DNA of 64,000 nt from NCBI GenBank assembly GCA_963733145.1, contig CAVTCJ010000011.1, positions 150,845-214,844 of the forward strand, read 5' to 3'. The notes beneath the pieces were generated by a model that saw nothing but the letters and a program-made list of their open reading frames with translations, ran no database searches and was not told the DNA's origin. The stretch comes from JAHIKV01 sp963733145 (GTDB lineage Bacteria; Planctomycetota; Planctomycetia; Pirellulales; Thermoguttaceae). Of this stretch, positions 45,185 to 57,100 are shown in pieces. Position numbers and translations under genes: made by a program. Every line of letters starts with the position of its first letter. The stretch's first letter is position 1.

Positions 45185-48100
45185 TACTTGCATGGGATTT
45201 TCTCCGTATGGCTTTTGGGCATTCGCGTCGAACCTGGGCCATTCTTCACTCTCTCGTAGTAAACCGTTACTTCCTTACATCCGCAGTCTTTGTTGGTGCA
45301 GATACTATTGGCTTTATTCTTTGCCCCCTTCTGTATATTGCGATACCAGTAGTTCCAATTGTTGGAGTCTGTTTTATCCTCATATAGGCCGCCGATGTTT
45401 AGTTCTTTATCCTTTGGACATGCGCCAGGAATCAAATTGGCTGGCGGTATAAGTTTGTTTGTTATCGGTGAATGACAACCATTAAACACAGCGGCAGAAC
45501 ACCCCGGCTTGGTTCCGACAAAATTGAATTGATGGGGTGTAGTCGCATTTCCATCCGCCATTAACACTACGAGGGTGCAGTTCTTATTAAGGTTGACCGT
45601 TACGATCCCCTTGCTGTCTGTGCTCACCTCCACTGCCGAATAGCCTCCGGCGGGTGGAGCAAAGTAGATGCTTCTGTTGCCACCGGGGAATAGGATTTCC
45701 CATGAGCCGTCTTGATGATGAACAACTACAGCACCATCCGGCACGTCAAGCTCGAAATAGTTGTTCCAAAAACGGCCAATTTCATACGGAAGTCTCACTT
45801 TCCGTAAGCCCAAGGGATCAACATTGGATACCGGATCATCACCGCAATAGCGATATAGATTGATGTCCGTTTGCATTGGATCTCTGCTTATCCACGTCGC
45901 CAGGGAAGTGTTGAAGAAGCGGTTGCGGGCGAGGTAGTTCCCGGTTTCGGCGTCACGCCAGTAGCCGCAATACATGATGCCGTCGGCCGTGGGAGCGGTG
46001 GGGTTCGTCCAGTCGGGATCGTAAACTGTGTGAGCAGCCGTAGGCGTTGTAGACGTAACGGTTCACGACCAGCCCGGTCACGGAATCGACCACCGCCGTG
46101 GTGTTGTGGTTGGCGTCGGAGAGGTAGTAGCGGAGCAGGTCGCCCTGGTCGCCGTAATCGCCGTCGCCGTTGGCGTCGTGACGCCAGACGATCGGCGAGT
46201 CGATGTAGTCGGGCGAAAAGACATGCTGGTTGGCCGAGAGCATCGCCCCCTGGCCGTCCACAAAACGCTCTTCCAGCAATTGCCACTGGTTGTTATAGAA
46301 GTAATGGGCGTGGGAAGAGGCCAGGACTTTCTCGATGCGGCGATTCGCGGCATCGAACTCATACGCGGCAATCAGGGCGTCGTCCGTGCCCGGCTCGAAC
46401 AGCCCGTCGCCGTCGTCCTCGTAGACCGCAACCAGCCGGTTCCAGGCGTCGCGGACGTAGTGCAGGCCGGTCGTCTCGTCGCCCGACTGCGGGCCGTAGA
46501 TCATGTTGCCCGCCGCGTCGTACCCGGGCGTGACCCAGCCGCCGGTGATGGACTCGATTTCGTTGGCCCCGTTGGTGGAACGGGACTGCGAAGCGCCGTC
46601 GTCGTCGAACGCCGTGAAATTGCCCTGCCCGTCGAGGGTCCAGGTCTGGTCGTAGTCGTCGGCCCGCGCGGAGGAGATGAGGCGGTCGAGATTGTCGTAA
46701 TCGTAGACTTCGTCGAAGGCGGCGTGCAACTCGTTCGATTTGCTCACCCGATTGCCCGCGCGGTCGTATTCGTAAGAGTAATGGTCGAGCACCACGTCCG
46801 GGTCTGCGCCGTAGTCGGTCCAGATTTGGTCGAGGACCCGGCCGAAGCGGTCGAGGGCGGCGAAATCGTTCTCGGCGTAGTCCAGCTTCACCGCGATGTC
46901 CTCGTAATCTTCGACGACGACCCGGCCCGCGCCAGGTATTTGTATGAGGCGTAGGTGTCGGTGCCGTCGCCGATTGTGGCCAGCCGGGACATGATGTCGT
47001 CAATCGCGCCCGCCGTGCCGTAGCCGTACTCGATTGCCTGCCCGGCGGGATAAGTCACTTCCGCCAGCCGGACGTACTTCGCCGTGCTGCCGGATGCCCC
47101 GTCCTGATATGTGTATTGTACGGCGGGCGTGGTTTGCGTGTCAACCGCGCCGTCGTGAGATTGCCACTCCGCGACGAGGTTGCCCCAACCGTCGTAGGCG
47201 TACTGGACTTCGTTGACCACGCTGCCCTCGCCGGGGTCGGCGTCGTCGCAACTGGTGGCGGCATGGACGCGGCCGATGTCGTCGTAAGTCGTTGATATGC
47301 GGAGGATTGCGTCATCGACGATGCCCGACGAGCCGAGGTCGGACACGCAGTCGTGGGCCAGCCGCCCGGCGTCATCATAAAGATACGTATGCTCGACGCC
47401 GCGCTGATCGGTGGTGGTTACGGTGCGGCCCAGGCGGTCGTAGGTGGTTGAAACGTGGTCGCCCAAGTCGGTCGTGATGGTCCAGACTTTCGTCGTGCCG
47501 TTCTGCGAGAGCGAATCCGTCGAATCGGGATAGACCACGGCCGTTTGCCAAGATGGATTGACTTCCGATTCATATAGATACTTGGTCGCCTGCTCCTCGA
47601 CGTTCTCGTTGTTCGGGTCGGAATCGTCGCCCTTGGCGTTCATGGCGATCATCGTGACGAGCCGGCCGGCGGAATCATACTCGTATTCGACCGTCGAGTC
47701 CTGGTCGAGGTCGGTTTCCTCGACCACGCCGTCGTCGTAGTTCTGGATGGTTTTGAGCGTGCGGCCGAGGGCATCATAGACCGTCCAATTCTCGCGGCCG
47801 AGGTTGTCGGTGGTTTTGTACGCCCGGCCCGCGGTGTCGTAATCAACAAGTGACACAATATAATTATCCGACGAGTTCACCGTCGGCGGCTCGTCCTGGG
47901 CAACGTCCGGGATGCCGTCGGAATTAGCGTCGATCAGCGCGCCGGTCGTGCCGTCGAAGAAGTAATGCGTCAGGCCGGAGTCCACGTCCTCGCGGCCGTA
48001 GTTGACCGAGGCGACCGTGCGTCCCAGCCCATCGTACCACACGACCGACGCCGTGGCGTAACTGTTCGTCGCGTCCAATGCGCCGGTGGTGGCGGCGTCG

Positions 48101-51100
48101 TCCGGCAGGCGTTGGAAGGCGGCCGTGGCGACCATCCGTCCGGCCTCGTCGTAATAATAGCGGGTCTGTTCGACAACCGTATCGCCGGTTACGTCGTCGG
48201 CGTCGGCGTAGGCGGTTTCGTCCACGTCGAAACAGGTGTACGCGACCGCGACCCGGCTGAGGCCGTCGTACTCCATCTTCTGGAACAGGCCGTTGCCGTC
48301 GGCGGTCTTGATCGTCCGTCCGGCGGCATCGTACCACGCATAGCTCGGCAGATACGCGCCGACCGTGCCGTCGTAGGGATCGACTTCGTAAACGCGGGTT
48401 TCGTAGACCTGCCCGCGGTTGTCGTAAAGCGTCTCGCTTTGGGCGCGGAGGTCCGCGGCGGAGGCTTCGATTTGGTGATATTGCGTGTCGTATGTGGCCG
48501 AAGCGAGGGTCCAGGACTCGATCGCGCGGCCGAGATTGTCGAGCATGGGAACCGTGGCCGTGCCGTTGGGGGCAAGGTAGCCCGACGAACGATCGCGCCA
48601 GTCATATTGATACGCGGTGGCGTAGTAATCGTTCGCGCCGGAGCCGAAGTATGCGCGGGATTCGGTCAGCAGCCCGTCCCCCATGTCTGAGCCACCGTCG
48701 TAAATCGAGGCTGAGACCAACACCATGTTCGTGCCGGCTGGGCCAGTCGCGGCGGTCGGGTTTTGAGAAACCCAGTAACGGAAGTCGAAGCGGTCGACGC
48801 CCGTCAGGCCGTCGTAGTCGGCGGAGGGCACATCGTCCGAGCCGATCCAGGTCTGGACAACGTTGCCGCGGGCGTCGTAGAAGACGTGGGTGATCGCGCC
48901 AGCCAGGTCGACGGCGATCGCCTGCCGGCCCATGCCGCCTGACTGATCGTTGTTCTCGTAACCGTAATCGCTCTGGTAGTAGTTCACGCCCGACGAGCCC
49001 GCGCCGCTGGACGGGATGTCGAAATAAGCACGGGTGGAGACGAGCCGCGTCTTCGTATACTGATATGTGGTCAAGGCGGTGTAGCCGGACTGGGCGATGG
49101 TGGCCGTGCCGAGATTGGCGACCGAGCCGGCGTAGACGGCCTGGATTTGGTCCGTGGTCCGCCCGTCGGTGTCGGTCTTGACGATCGAGATGGGCCCCAC
49201 GATGGTTTTCGCGGCGGTGGAGACGACGACGTAGCCCTGGGCGGAGCGGGTCTCGTGGCCGGAGTTGTTGTAGGCGGTCCAGTTCGCCGTGCGAACAACC
49301 GTCGGAGTGCCGGAGAGGTCGATCGTGTGCGCGGGGCCGAGGGTTTCGATCAGCCGGCCTTGGGCGTCGTAGGCGTAGTCGGTCCGCAGGTTGGCCCCGT
49401 CGTCCTCGGGCAGCGTCCAGCCGTCGGGAATCGTCAGCGACATGTTGTCGGCCGTGGCGTCGTCGATGTCGGCGATGGTGAAGCTCAACCGGCCGGTATG
49501 CGGATCGTAGCCGGAGTAGGAAGCCCGGCCCAGTTCGTCGAGCGTCCAGACCGAGTGGCCCTGGGCATCGTACCACTGCTTGGTCGCGGTGCTGCTGCCC
49601 GAGCCGTTTTCGCCGATGGCGACGGCCGGCGCGGTGGTGGTTTGCTCGGCCATTTGCACCGTGCCGGAGTGCCAAGTATAGGCGTAGGTGGTGGTCTGCG
49701 CGCCCGTGCCGTTCGTGTTTTCATAGCGGGTATAGCTGGCGACGGGGAAGACCTCGCGCGACTCGACGCCGCTGCCCGCCGTGCGGCGGTAGTATTGATA
49801 CTCGGCCTGGACGACGGCCGCGCCCGAGGTTCCGTTGCGAAGCTGCGTGCGTTGGACGTATCCGACCGCGCCGCCGGCGACGGTTTCGGAGATGGTCGGC
49901 GAGGTGGTGTCGTAGTAGACGGTCTCGCGGATCAGGCCGGAGTTGGCCCACAGCGTGACGCCCAGGTCGGCCTCGTATTGGTCGTAGGCGGCCACGGCCG
50001 AGGGCTCGGCGGAGAGGACCAGCCGGCCCAAATTGTAGGAGTCCGTGCCGTAGCGGTTGTACGTGATCCAATGATCGCCGTCGGCGACTTCCAAATCAGT
50101 CAAGAGGGTTTGCCCCAGGTAGTTGACGTAGACCGTATTGACCGAACCGTCGGGCAGGGTCTCGACGGTCTTGCGGGACCAGTGGTTGTAGTCGGTGTCG
50201 GCCTGGGCGCCGGGCCGCTCGGTGGCGGTGTCGAGCGAGTACTCGCCCGTCGCGCCGAAAGTAAGCTCCTTGGTTACGCGATAGGTGATCGGATCGTACT
50301 CGTAATAGTAGCAGGTGTAGCCGGCCAACTCGGCGTCGGAGAGTTGTTCGACGGTCTTCGCGGGATTCAGCGCGGCGGCGTAAGCGGCGGCCTTGGCGTA
50401 GGCCTCCGGCAGCAGCGCCCGTTTCACGGCGTGCTGGAAGCCGCTTTCGCCGTCGGTTGTGTAGTAGCGGAAGTAGTTTGTACCGACGTCGCTCCAGTTC
50501 TGCCCGCCGTCGGAGGTCTCCTGGTTGGTGACGGATTTCAGGTCGCCGGTCAGGCCGTTGGTCTCGCCCGGACCGGTGACGTAATACTCGAATACCGAGC
50601 GGCTCTCGACTACCCACTGCACAGTGCCGCTGGCGACGGAGTTGTAAGAGACGTTGATGTGCTGGAGCCGGCCACCGGAGCCGTAGTAGTCGTAGGAGAC
50701 CTTTTTGTAGGGATTGTCCGCGCCGGCCAGCTTCATCGTATAGTAATCGAGCTTGCCGAGGTTGGCTCCCGACGAGTACCAGTGCATCGTTTTCGTCTCG
50801 CCGTCGGACCAGACCTGGGTTTGGAGCGCGCCGAGCAGGTAGGGCGCGGTCTTGTTCAGGTCGTATCCGTGGAAGGTGAGGACGGTGCCCTGGGGAGTGG
50901 TGAAGAAGTAGCAGTCGTTCGCCGAATCGTAGGCGAGCGTCTCCTTCGTCGCCGTAAGCGGCCGCATAGACGCCGCCGGAATAGGTGAAGCGAACGACGT
51001 TGTTGCTGTCGAAGACCACGGCCATGCCGCCGTTGGCGGACTGTATGAGCCGCGGGGCGGCCGAGTCGTAGACGCCGTAGCCCAGGCCGAAGTCGGGATC

Positions 51101-54100
51101 GGCGGCCGTGCTCTCTATGGTGATGGTGCAAGACTCCTTGGTTTCAGTGACGGGTGGTTTGCATTGTCCACAAGTGGGGCAGCTTTTCTCGATCGTGCAG
51201 GTCACGATCACCACTGTGGAGCCGCCTGTAGTGGCATCGACGCCGGGGGCCGATATGGCGTCCCCTGAATTCGAGGACGGCGCCGCGACGTCAGGCACGG
51301 CGTTGTTCATGTACGGCAATTCGACAATGCTTACCGTGAACGCATAGCCGGAGGGGGTTTCCAACGTGGAGCCCGGCGCCAGATCCACCGTGCAGTACGC
51401 GGCCAACGAGCAGGAAAGCTGGGCGACCAGCGTGCTGTCGACACCCACGTAGATCATGTCGTAACAGCCGTAGTTGTTGGCCCATAGAATGAAGGTCGTG
51501 CCTTTTTCGATGTAGATCGCCTGGGTGGAACGGAGATGGGAGTAGAACGTGGTTTCGTATTTGCCGACGAAATGGACCTCGGCGTCGCCGAAGTTGGCGT
51601 CGCGGCGGCCGGTCAGCCCGCCGATGTCCACCACCGGCACGTTCGCGGCCACCGACAAAACGCCGTGGTCGCCGTCTTTCATGTTGATTATGCTTCGCGA
51701 GAGCGCGTTGCGGGCGCCGATCACCAGCGAGCCGGAATCAATGCGGGTTTCGCCGGTGAAGGTGTTGTTCCCCGTGAGGGTCAGCGTCCCGCTGCCCGTC
51801 ATCATAATACTGCCGGCGCCGATGATGTTGTTTGGAATCGTCCGCGCACCATCGAAGTCGAAGACCAGCGAAGCCTCGTCGTCCTGACGGACGGCGGCGT
51901 TGACCACCGCATCCCAACCAAACGTGCCGTTGTCGCTGAGTTGCAGCACGCCATCATCGATGACGGTCCGGCCGCGATAGGTGTTGCTTTGGGTCAGGGT
52001 AAGCGTCCCGTCGCCTTCCTTGGTTACCGAACCGGTGCCGGAGATGACTCCGTCGAAAGTCTGCTCAGTTGGGTTGTGGAACACCAACACCGAGTTGTTG
52101 GTGATGTCACCAGGCAACGAACCGTTGCCGCTGTCGTCGCCGATTTGCAGCGTACCCTCGGCGACTTCCGTGGTTCCAGTGTAGGTGTTGTCGCCCGCGA
52201 GGACGAGTGTACCCGACCCAGTCTTGACGAAACCCAAGGGGACTGATCCGCCGGGGTAAAGGAGCAGCATTTCACCGATATTCTTCACTGTGCCGGAACG
52301 GAACTCCCCGCCGCCGCCGTTGTAGTAATCGAGTTCCAAATCGCCGCCCGTCAGATCCAACGTTCCGCCGTCTAGCACCATGTTCCGCTGGATGTACAAG
52401 CCGCCGGTGGTTACCGTGCCGGTGCCGAAGGTGGTGCTCTTGCCGGAGCCGCCGGTCATGTTGATCGTTCCCGTGACGTCCACCGAGCCGGAGGCGAAGC
52501 TCACATCGCCAGCGATGGTCATGTCGCCGCTAACGGAGCTGTCCCCGTCGAAGACAAGCGTTCCGTCACTGCCGATGGATAGATCGCCGTCGATGTCCGC
52601 ACCGTCAGCCAGGGTCAAATAACCCGCGCTCACCGAAAGGTCGTCCAGAACGTCGCCGCCGATGGCCAGCGTGCCCGCGCCCAGTTTCTCCACAATGCCA
52701 TCGATGGGACAGTCGATCGTGGCACTGTAGCCCTCGTCAACGGTGATTGTCGTATCCACCCCTTCCATACCCATCGAGAGCAGGGCCGACGTGCCGGAGT
52801 CCAACGTATAGCCGGAGGACTCGAACTCCATCTGGTCGACAATTACGGTGCCGCTGACGGTAATCGTGGTCGTGCCCTGAATTTCGGGGAAGACGGCGAT
52901 GTAATAACTGTCCGGAGCCCTCTCCGTGGGCCAGGAGACGGGCTGCTGCTGATCGTCCAACCACCCACCCGTGCCGGCCGCCCAAGTGTCAGTGCCGTTC
53001 CCCGTCCAGTACAAATACACGGGCGGGTCCATCACCACCACAAAATCCGTCTCCACATACAGCCCGGACGTGTCGGTGGCCCGGATGGTCAGGGTCGAGG
53101 TATCGCATACATCTTCCGCGAAGAAAAGCGTCAGCCGGCCGGTTTGTTGGTCGATCTGAGTGCCGATAACCAGATCGGTGTTTGTGTTGCCCACCACCTG
53201 GAAGGCAAGCGCGGCGTCCGCGTCCTCGCGGTCCTGGAAGGCCGGCCAGAGGTCTACCGTCGCGGAGAGAGTGCCCGGGTCGCAGATCAGGCTGTCGATG
53301 CCAGAAGTGTTCGGGGCGGCATCTTCAGCCAGATAGAAGCTGGTCGTCTCCTCCACACCGCTGTCCAGAATAGTCACGGTCACCGTCTGCAGGGCCGGAT
53401 CCTCGCCGGGCGTGTAACTCCACTCCCACGTGCCATTGGGATTCATGGTCACGTCGCCCACCGAGGCCCACATGCTGGCGTCGGGGCTTGGGTTGAGGTC
53501 TTCCCACGTGCCGCTGTTGGTTACCTGAGAGCCTTCCAGCGTCGAAACATAAGACGTATCCACGCCGGCTGAGAGCCAGGGCTGCTCTGCGGCGGTGACC
53601 ACCCAGTAGACGTCGTCGTAGTCGGCGTCGTTCCCCGCCTGCCCAGTACGGTCCTCAAAGACGATCAACTTCGTGTCCGGGTGGTCGTAGAGTTCCGGGT
53701 AAGCTGCGTTCTGGTAGAGGTCGAACTTGCCGCTCCCCGCATCCAGATTGCCGTCGATGGCCAGCTTCAACTCCTCGACCGTGCCGATCAGGAAGCCATC
53801 GCCGGGGAAGGTATAGTCCGCCCCGGTGTCACTCACGTGGATCGAGCCGCTGATGGATTGTCGGACGGCCGTCTTCCAATCGCCCAAAACAAAGACCGGG
53901 TTGGCCGAGGCCGAGAGAGAACCGGAGATCAGTGCGGTGCGTTCACCGGAAATCGTCCTCAGCGATAGTTGGGCGTAGTAGGGGTTGCTGAGATAAACGA
54001 TCAGTGGATTGCCCTCGCCGGCAACCACATCGGCGCTGCCCAGGTAGCCCGTGCCCAGTTCCAATACACCATCAAGGACCACCGCTTCCAGCGCCGCGTC

Positions 54101-57100
54101 GGCGCTGCCGCTCAGCGTCAGAGTCCCCTGGCCGTCTTTTTCCAGGACCAGATTCCCGGAAAGGGTCCCAGCGTAAACATAGTGTCCGCTGATGTCGAGG
54201 GACAGCGTTGCCGCAGTCGCAGCCGAGTTGGTCACGGCGTCCCAGACCGCCCGGTGATGGGCCCCCTCGGCATCCGTATAGATGCCGGAGAGCGTCTGCT
54301 GGTGCCCGTTCAAGTCGAGCGTGCCGGGCCCGTAACTATGATCGCCCAACCGCAACTCCCCGCCCGTCGGCAATGCGTCGTCCGCACCCAGCTTCAGCAC
54401 GCCGCCACCGATAATGGTCTCCTCGCTGTAGGTGTTGGAGCCGGAGAGGATCAACGTCCCAGCTCCCCGTTTAATCAGTTGCAGCGAGCCGTCGCCGTCT
54501 TCAATTACCCCGCTGAATTGGCCGCCCTGGTCGTTTTCACCGACCTGGAACGTACAGTCCACGGCCACGCTGGTGGTGATCAGCCCCGCGCCGCTTAGGC
54601 CATTGACGCTGATGTTCATGCCACCCAGATCTAATGTGCCGTTTACAGTAAGATTGCCCTTGCCCAAGCCGTGCGGAATCGCATCGGGACCAGCAAGGAT
54701 CAGGCTGCCGTCGTCAATGATTGTGTCACCACTATAGGAGTTGGCCGCCGAGAGGGTCAAATCGCCACTGCCGGTCTTGGTCACCAATCCCTCGCCGCTG
54801 ATAATTCCGCTAAAGCTTTGGGGCGTGGCGTTGTCAAAGACAAGCGCGGTGTAATTCAATATGTCTCCGATCACCGAACCGTTATCGGTTCCATTGCCCA
54901 GCTGCAGTGTGCCGTAACCGACGGTTGTGCCACCGGTGTAAACATTGTGTCCCGTTAAGGTGAGTGTCCCAGAATCGACCTTCAACAGGTCACCCGCACC
55001 GTCCAGCACCCCTGCGTATGTAGTGTCCGCTCGGTTATAACCCACCACAAGCGTCACGTCCTCTGCATTCTCGTTCTCCAGCGTCAAGTCACGTGATCCA
55101 CTCAATCCGCCCAGTTGGGTCGAAAGGAGAACAGAAGAAGCTGAGTTCACCCTCATCGGAGGCGGCTAGGTCGAGCGTGCTGAACTTCAACGCCAAGTAG
55201 TTTTCCAGGGATAATGTCCCGTCTACGATCCGCGTTTGGCCGGTGAAGCTGTTGGCGCCCCATAATTCCAGTCGACCGCTGCCTTGCTGGAATAAATCTC
55301 CGCTGCCGGAGATGACGTTTTCCACCGCTATGGTGTCGCTCCGGTCGAAGACCAGCGCGGCGTCGTTTTCAATGGCGCCCAAGCCGAGCAGTCCCGTTGT
55401 CCCGCCGTTGCCCACTTGCAGGACGCCGCCACTGATAGTCGTGTCCCCACTGTAGGAGTTTTCCCCAGTGAGGATAAGTGTCCCACTGCCAAGTTTGCGC
55501 AGGCCACCATCGCCGGAAATCTCATCGGCGAGAGTGATATCATTGCCGTTGCTGTCCAGGATCGCGGCTTGGCCGCTTCCAATCGGAGCAAATCGGCTCG
55601 ATACGTCATCCGCGTTGTCGGCACCCCACTTGAGCGCGCCACCCTCGAAGGAGATCAGCCCATTGGCCGGCAGCGTGCCGCTGGCATACAACAAGGTCCC
55701 TGCGCCGAGCACTGTGCCGCCCGTGTAGGCGTTGGCGGCGGAGAATTCCAATGTCCCGTCACCCAACTTGGCTAGGCCGCCTTGGCCGGAGAGTCCGCTG
55801 GTGAACTCGACATGGTTGTCCCCCACGTCGAATGCCGCCTGCACACCGGCGGCAATCGGTTCGATGCGACCGGAGAGGTCTTCTGTGTTCACGCCCTCCC
55901 AGCGCAGCGTTCCACCGTTCATCACGATCGACCCCTGGTTGCCCAAGGAGTCACTGGCGAAGGCCAGCGTGCCATCCTCTACCGTAAGGGCGGAGAAATC
56001 CCCCTCGCCGTTGAGGGTCAGTGTGCCGGAGCCGGTCTTGACCAAGCGCACCACCCCAGCTCCATCCGCGATGTCGCCGCCAAACGAGCTCGAGCTACCG
56101 TCGCTTCCGACTGTCAAGCTGGCCGCGCCGGTCACACTGGATGTGACCAGCCCCTCTCCGGTAAGTCCATTGACGGCAACGTTCTGGCCGCCCAGGTCCA
56201 GAACACCTGCATTGACCAGAGTCTCCTTTGCCGACGCCGCTGGGAAGGGCATCGTCGGACCCCATCAGCAGCATGCCGGCGGCGATCGTCGTTACCCCGG
56301 CATAGCCGTTCTCGCCGGCCAGCACCAGTGTGCCGGAGCCGGTCTTGGTGAGACTGCCGGCGCCGGTCATGTTGCCGGAGAAGGTCAGCATGGCCCCCTC
56401 CGCCACGTCTACCAGCGGCTGGCCCTCCAGAACCACGCCGGCGGAAATCTCGGCGTCGGTTACGGCCGCCTCGACCATGATCTCGCCGCTGAGGTGCATC
56501 GTCCCCCCGATTTGCAGCGTCCCGCTAAGAACATCGACCTGCGCCGGCGACGGTCCCGCCGCTGGAGATGGTAACGTCGCCGTCAAAGGTAGCCAAACCG
56601 GCGACGGTAACCGTCAAGCTGCCGATCACCGACTCATCGGACAGTTCCAACTCTCCGCCGTTGACTCTCACGTTGCCGGCAACGGATGCGTCTTCACCGA
56701 TCACCAGCGTGCCGGCGGAAACCGTGGTTCCGGCGGAGTGGGTGTTCGTGCCCGACAGGGTCAGCGTTCCCGCGCCGGTCTTGTTCAACGGCAGCATTTC
56801 ATCCGGGCCCAGCATATATGTCTGATATTCGCCCAGGTTGCTGATCGTCCCGGAGGTGGTCGTCAGGTGGCCCGTAAACACGTCCAGTGCCATTACGCCG
56901 CGGCCCAGGTCCAAGGTCCCGCCGTTGAGCGTCACGTTGCGTCGGATCACCAGCCCGCCACAAACCAGCGTTTGACCGCTGGTGAGCGTGGTGGAAGCGC
57001 CCGTTCCGCCTTGCAAGTAGAGCGTGCCGCCTACCTCTGCCGTCGTGCCGGTTGCCAAATTGAAGCCGCCGGTGATCGTCGCCTGGCCGCTGACCTTCCC

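Noticed and set aside
38681..46900. Assignment of the RHS tips to known toxin families (nuclease, deaminase, papain-like)
   Set aside because: No catalytic motif is convincing. The GWRDCTDFV stretch of tip 2 is suggestive only, so no activity is named.
49147..50988. 613-residue plus-strand reading frame
   Set aside because: Antisense shadow of the RHS region; low-complexity Val/Gly/Asp/Arg translation without motifs.
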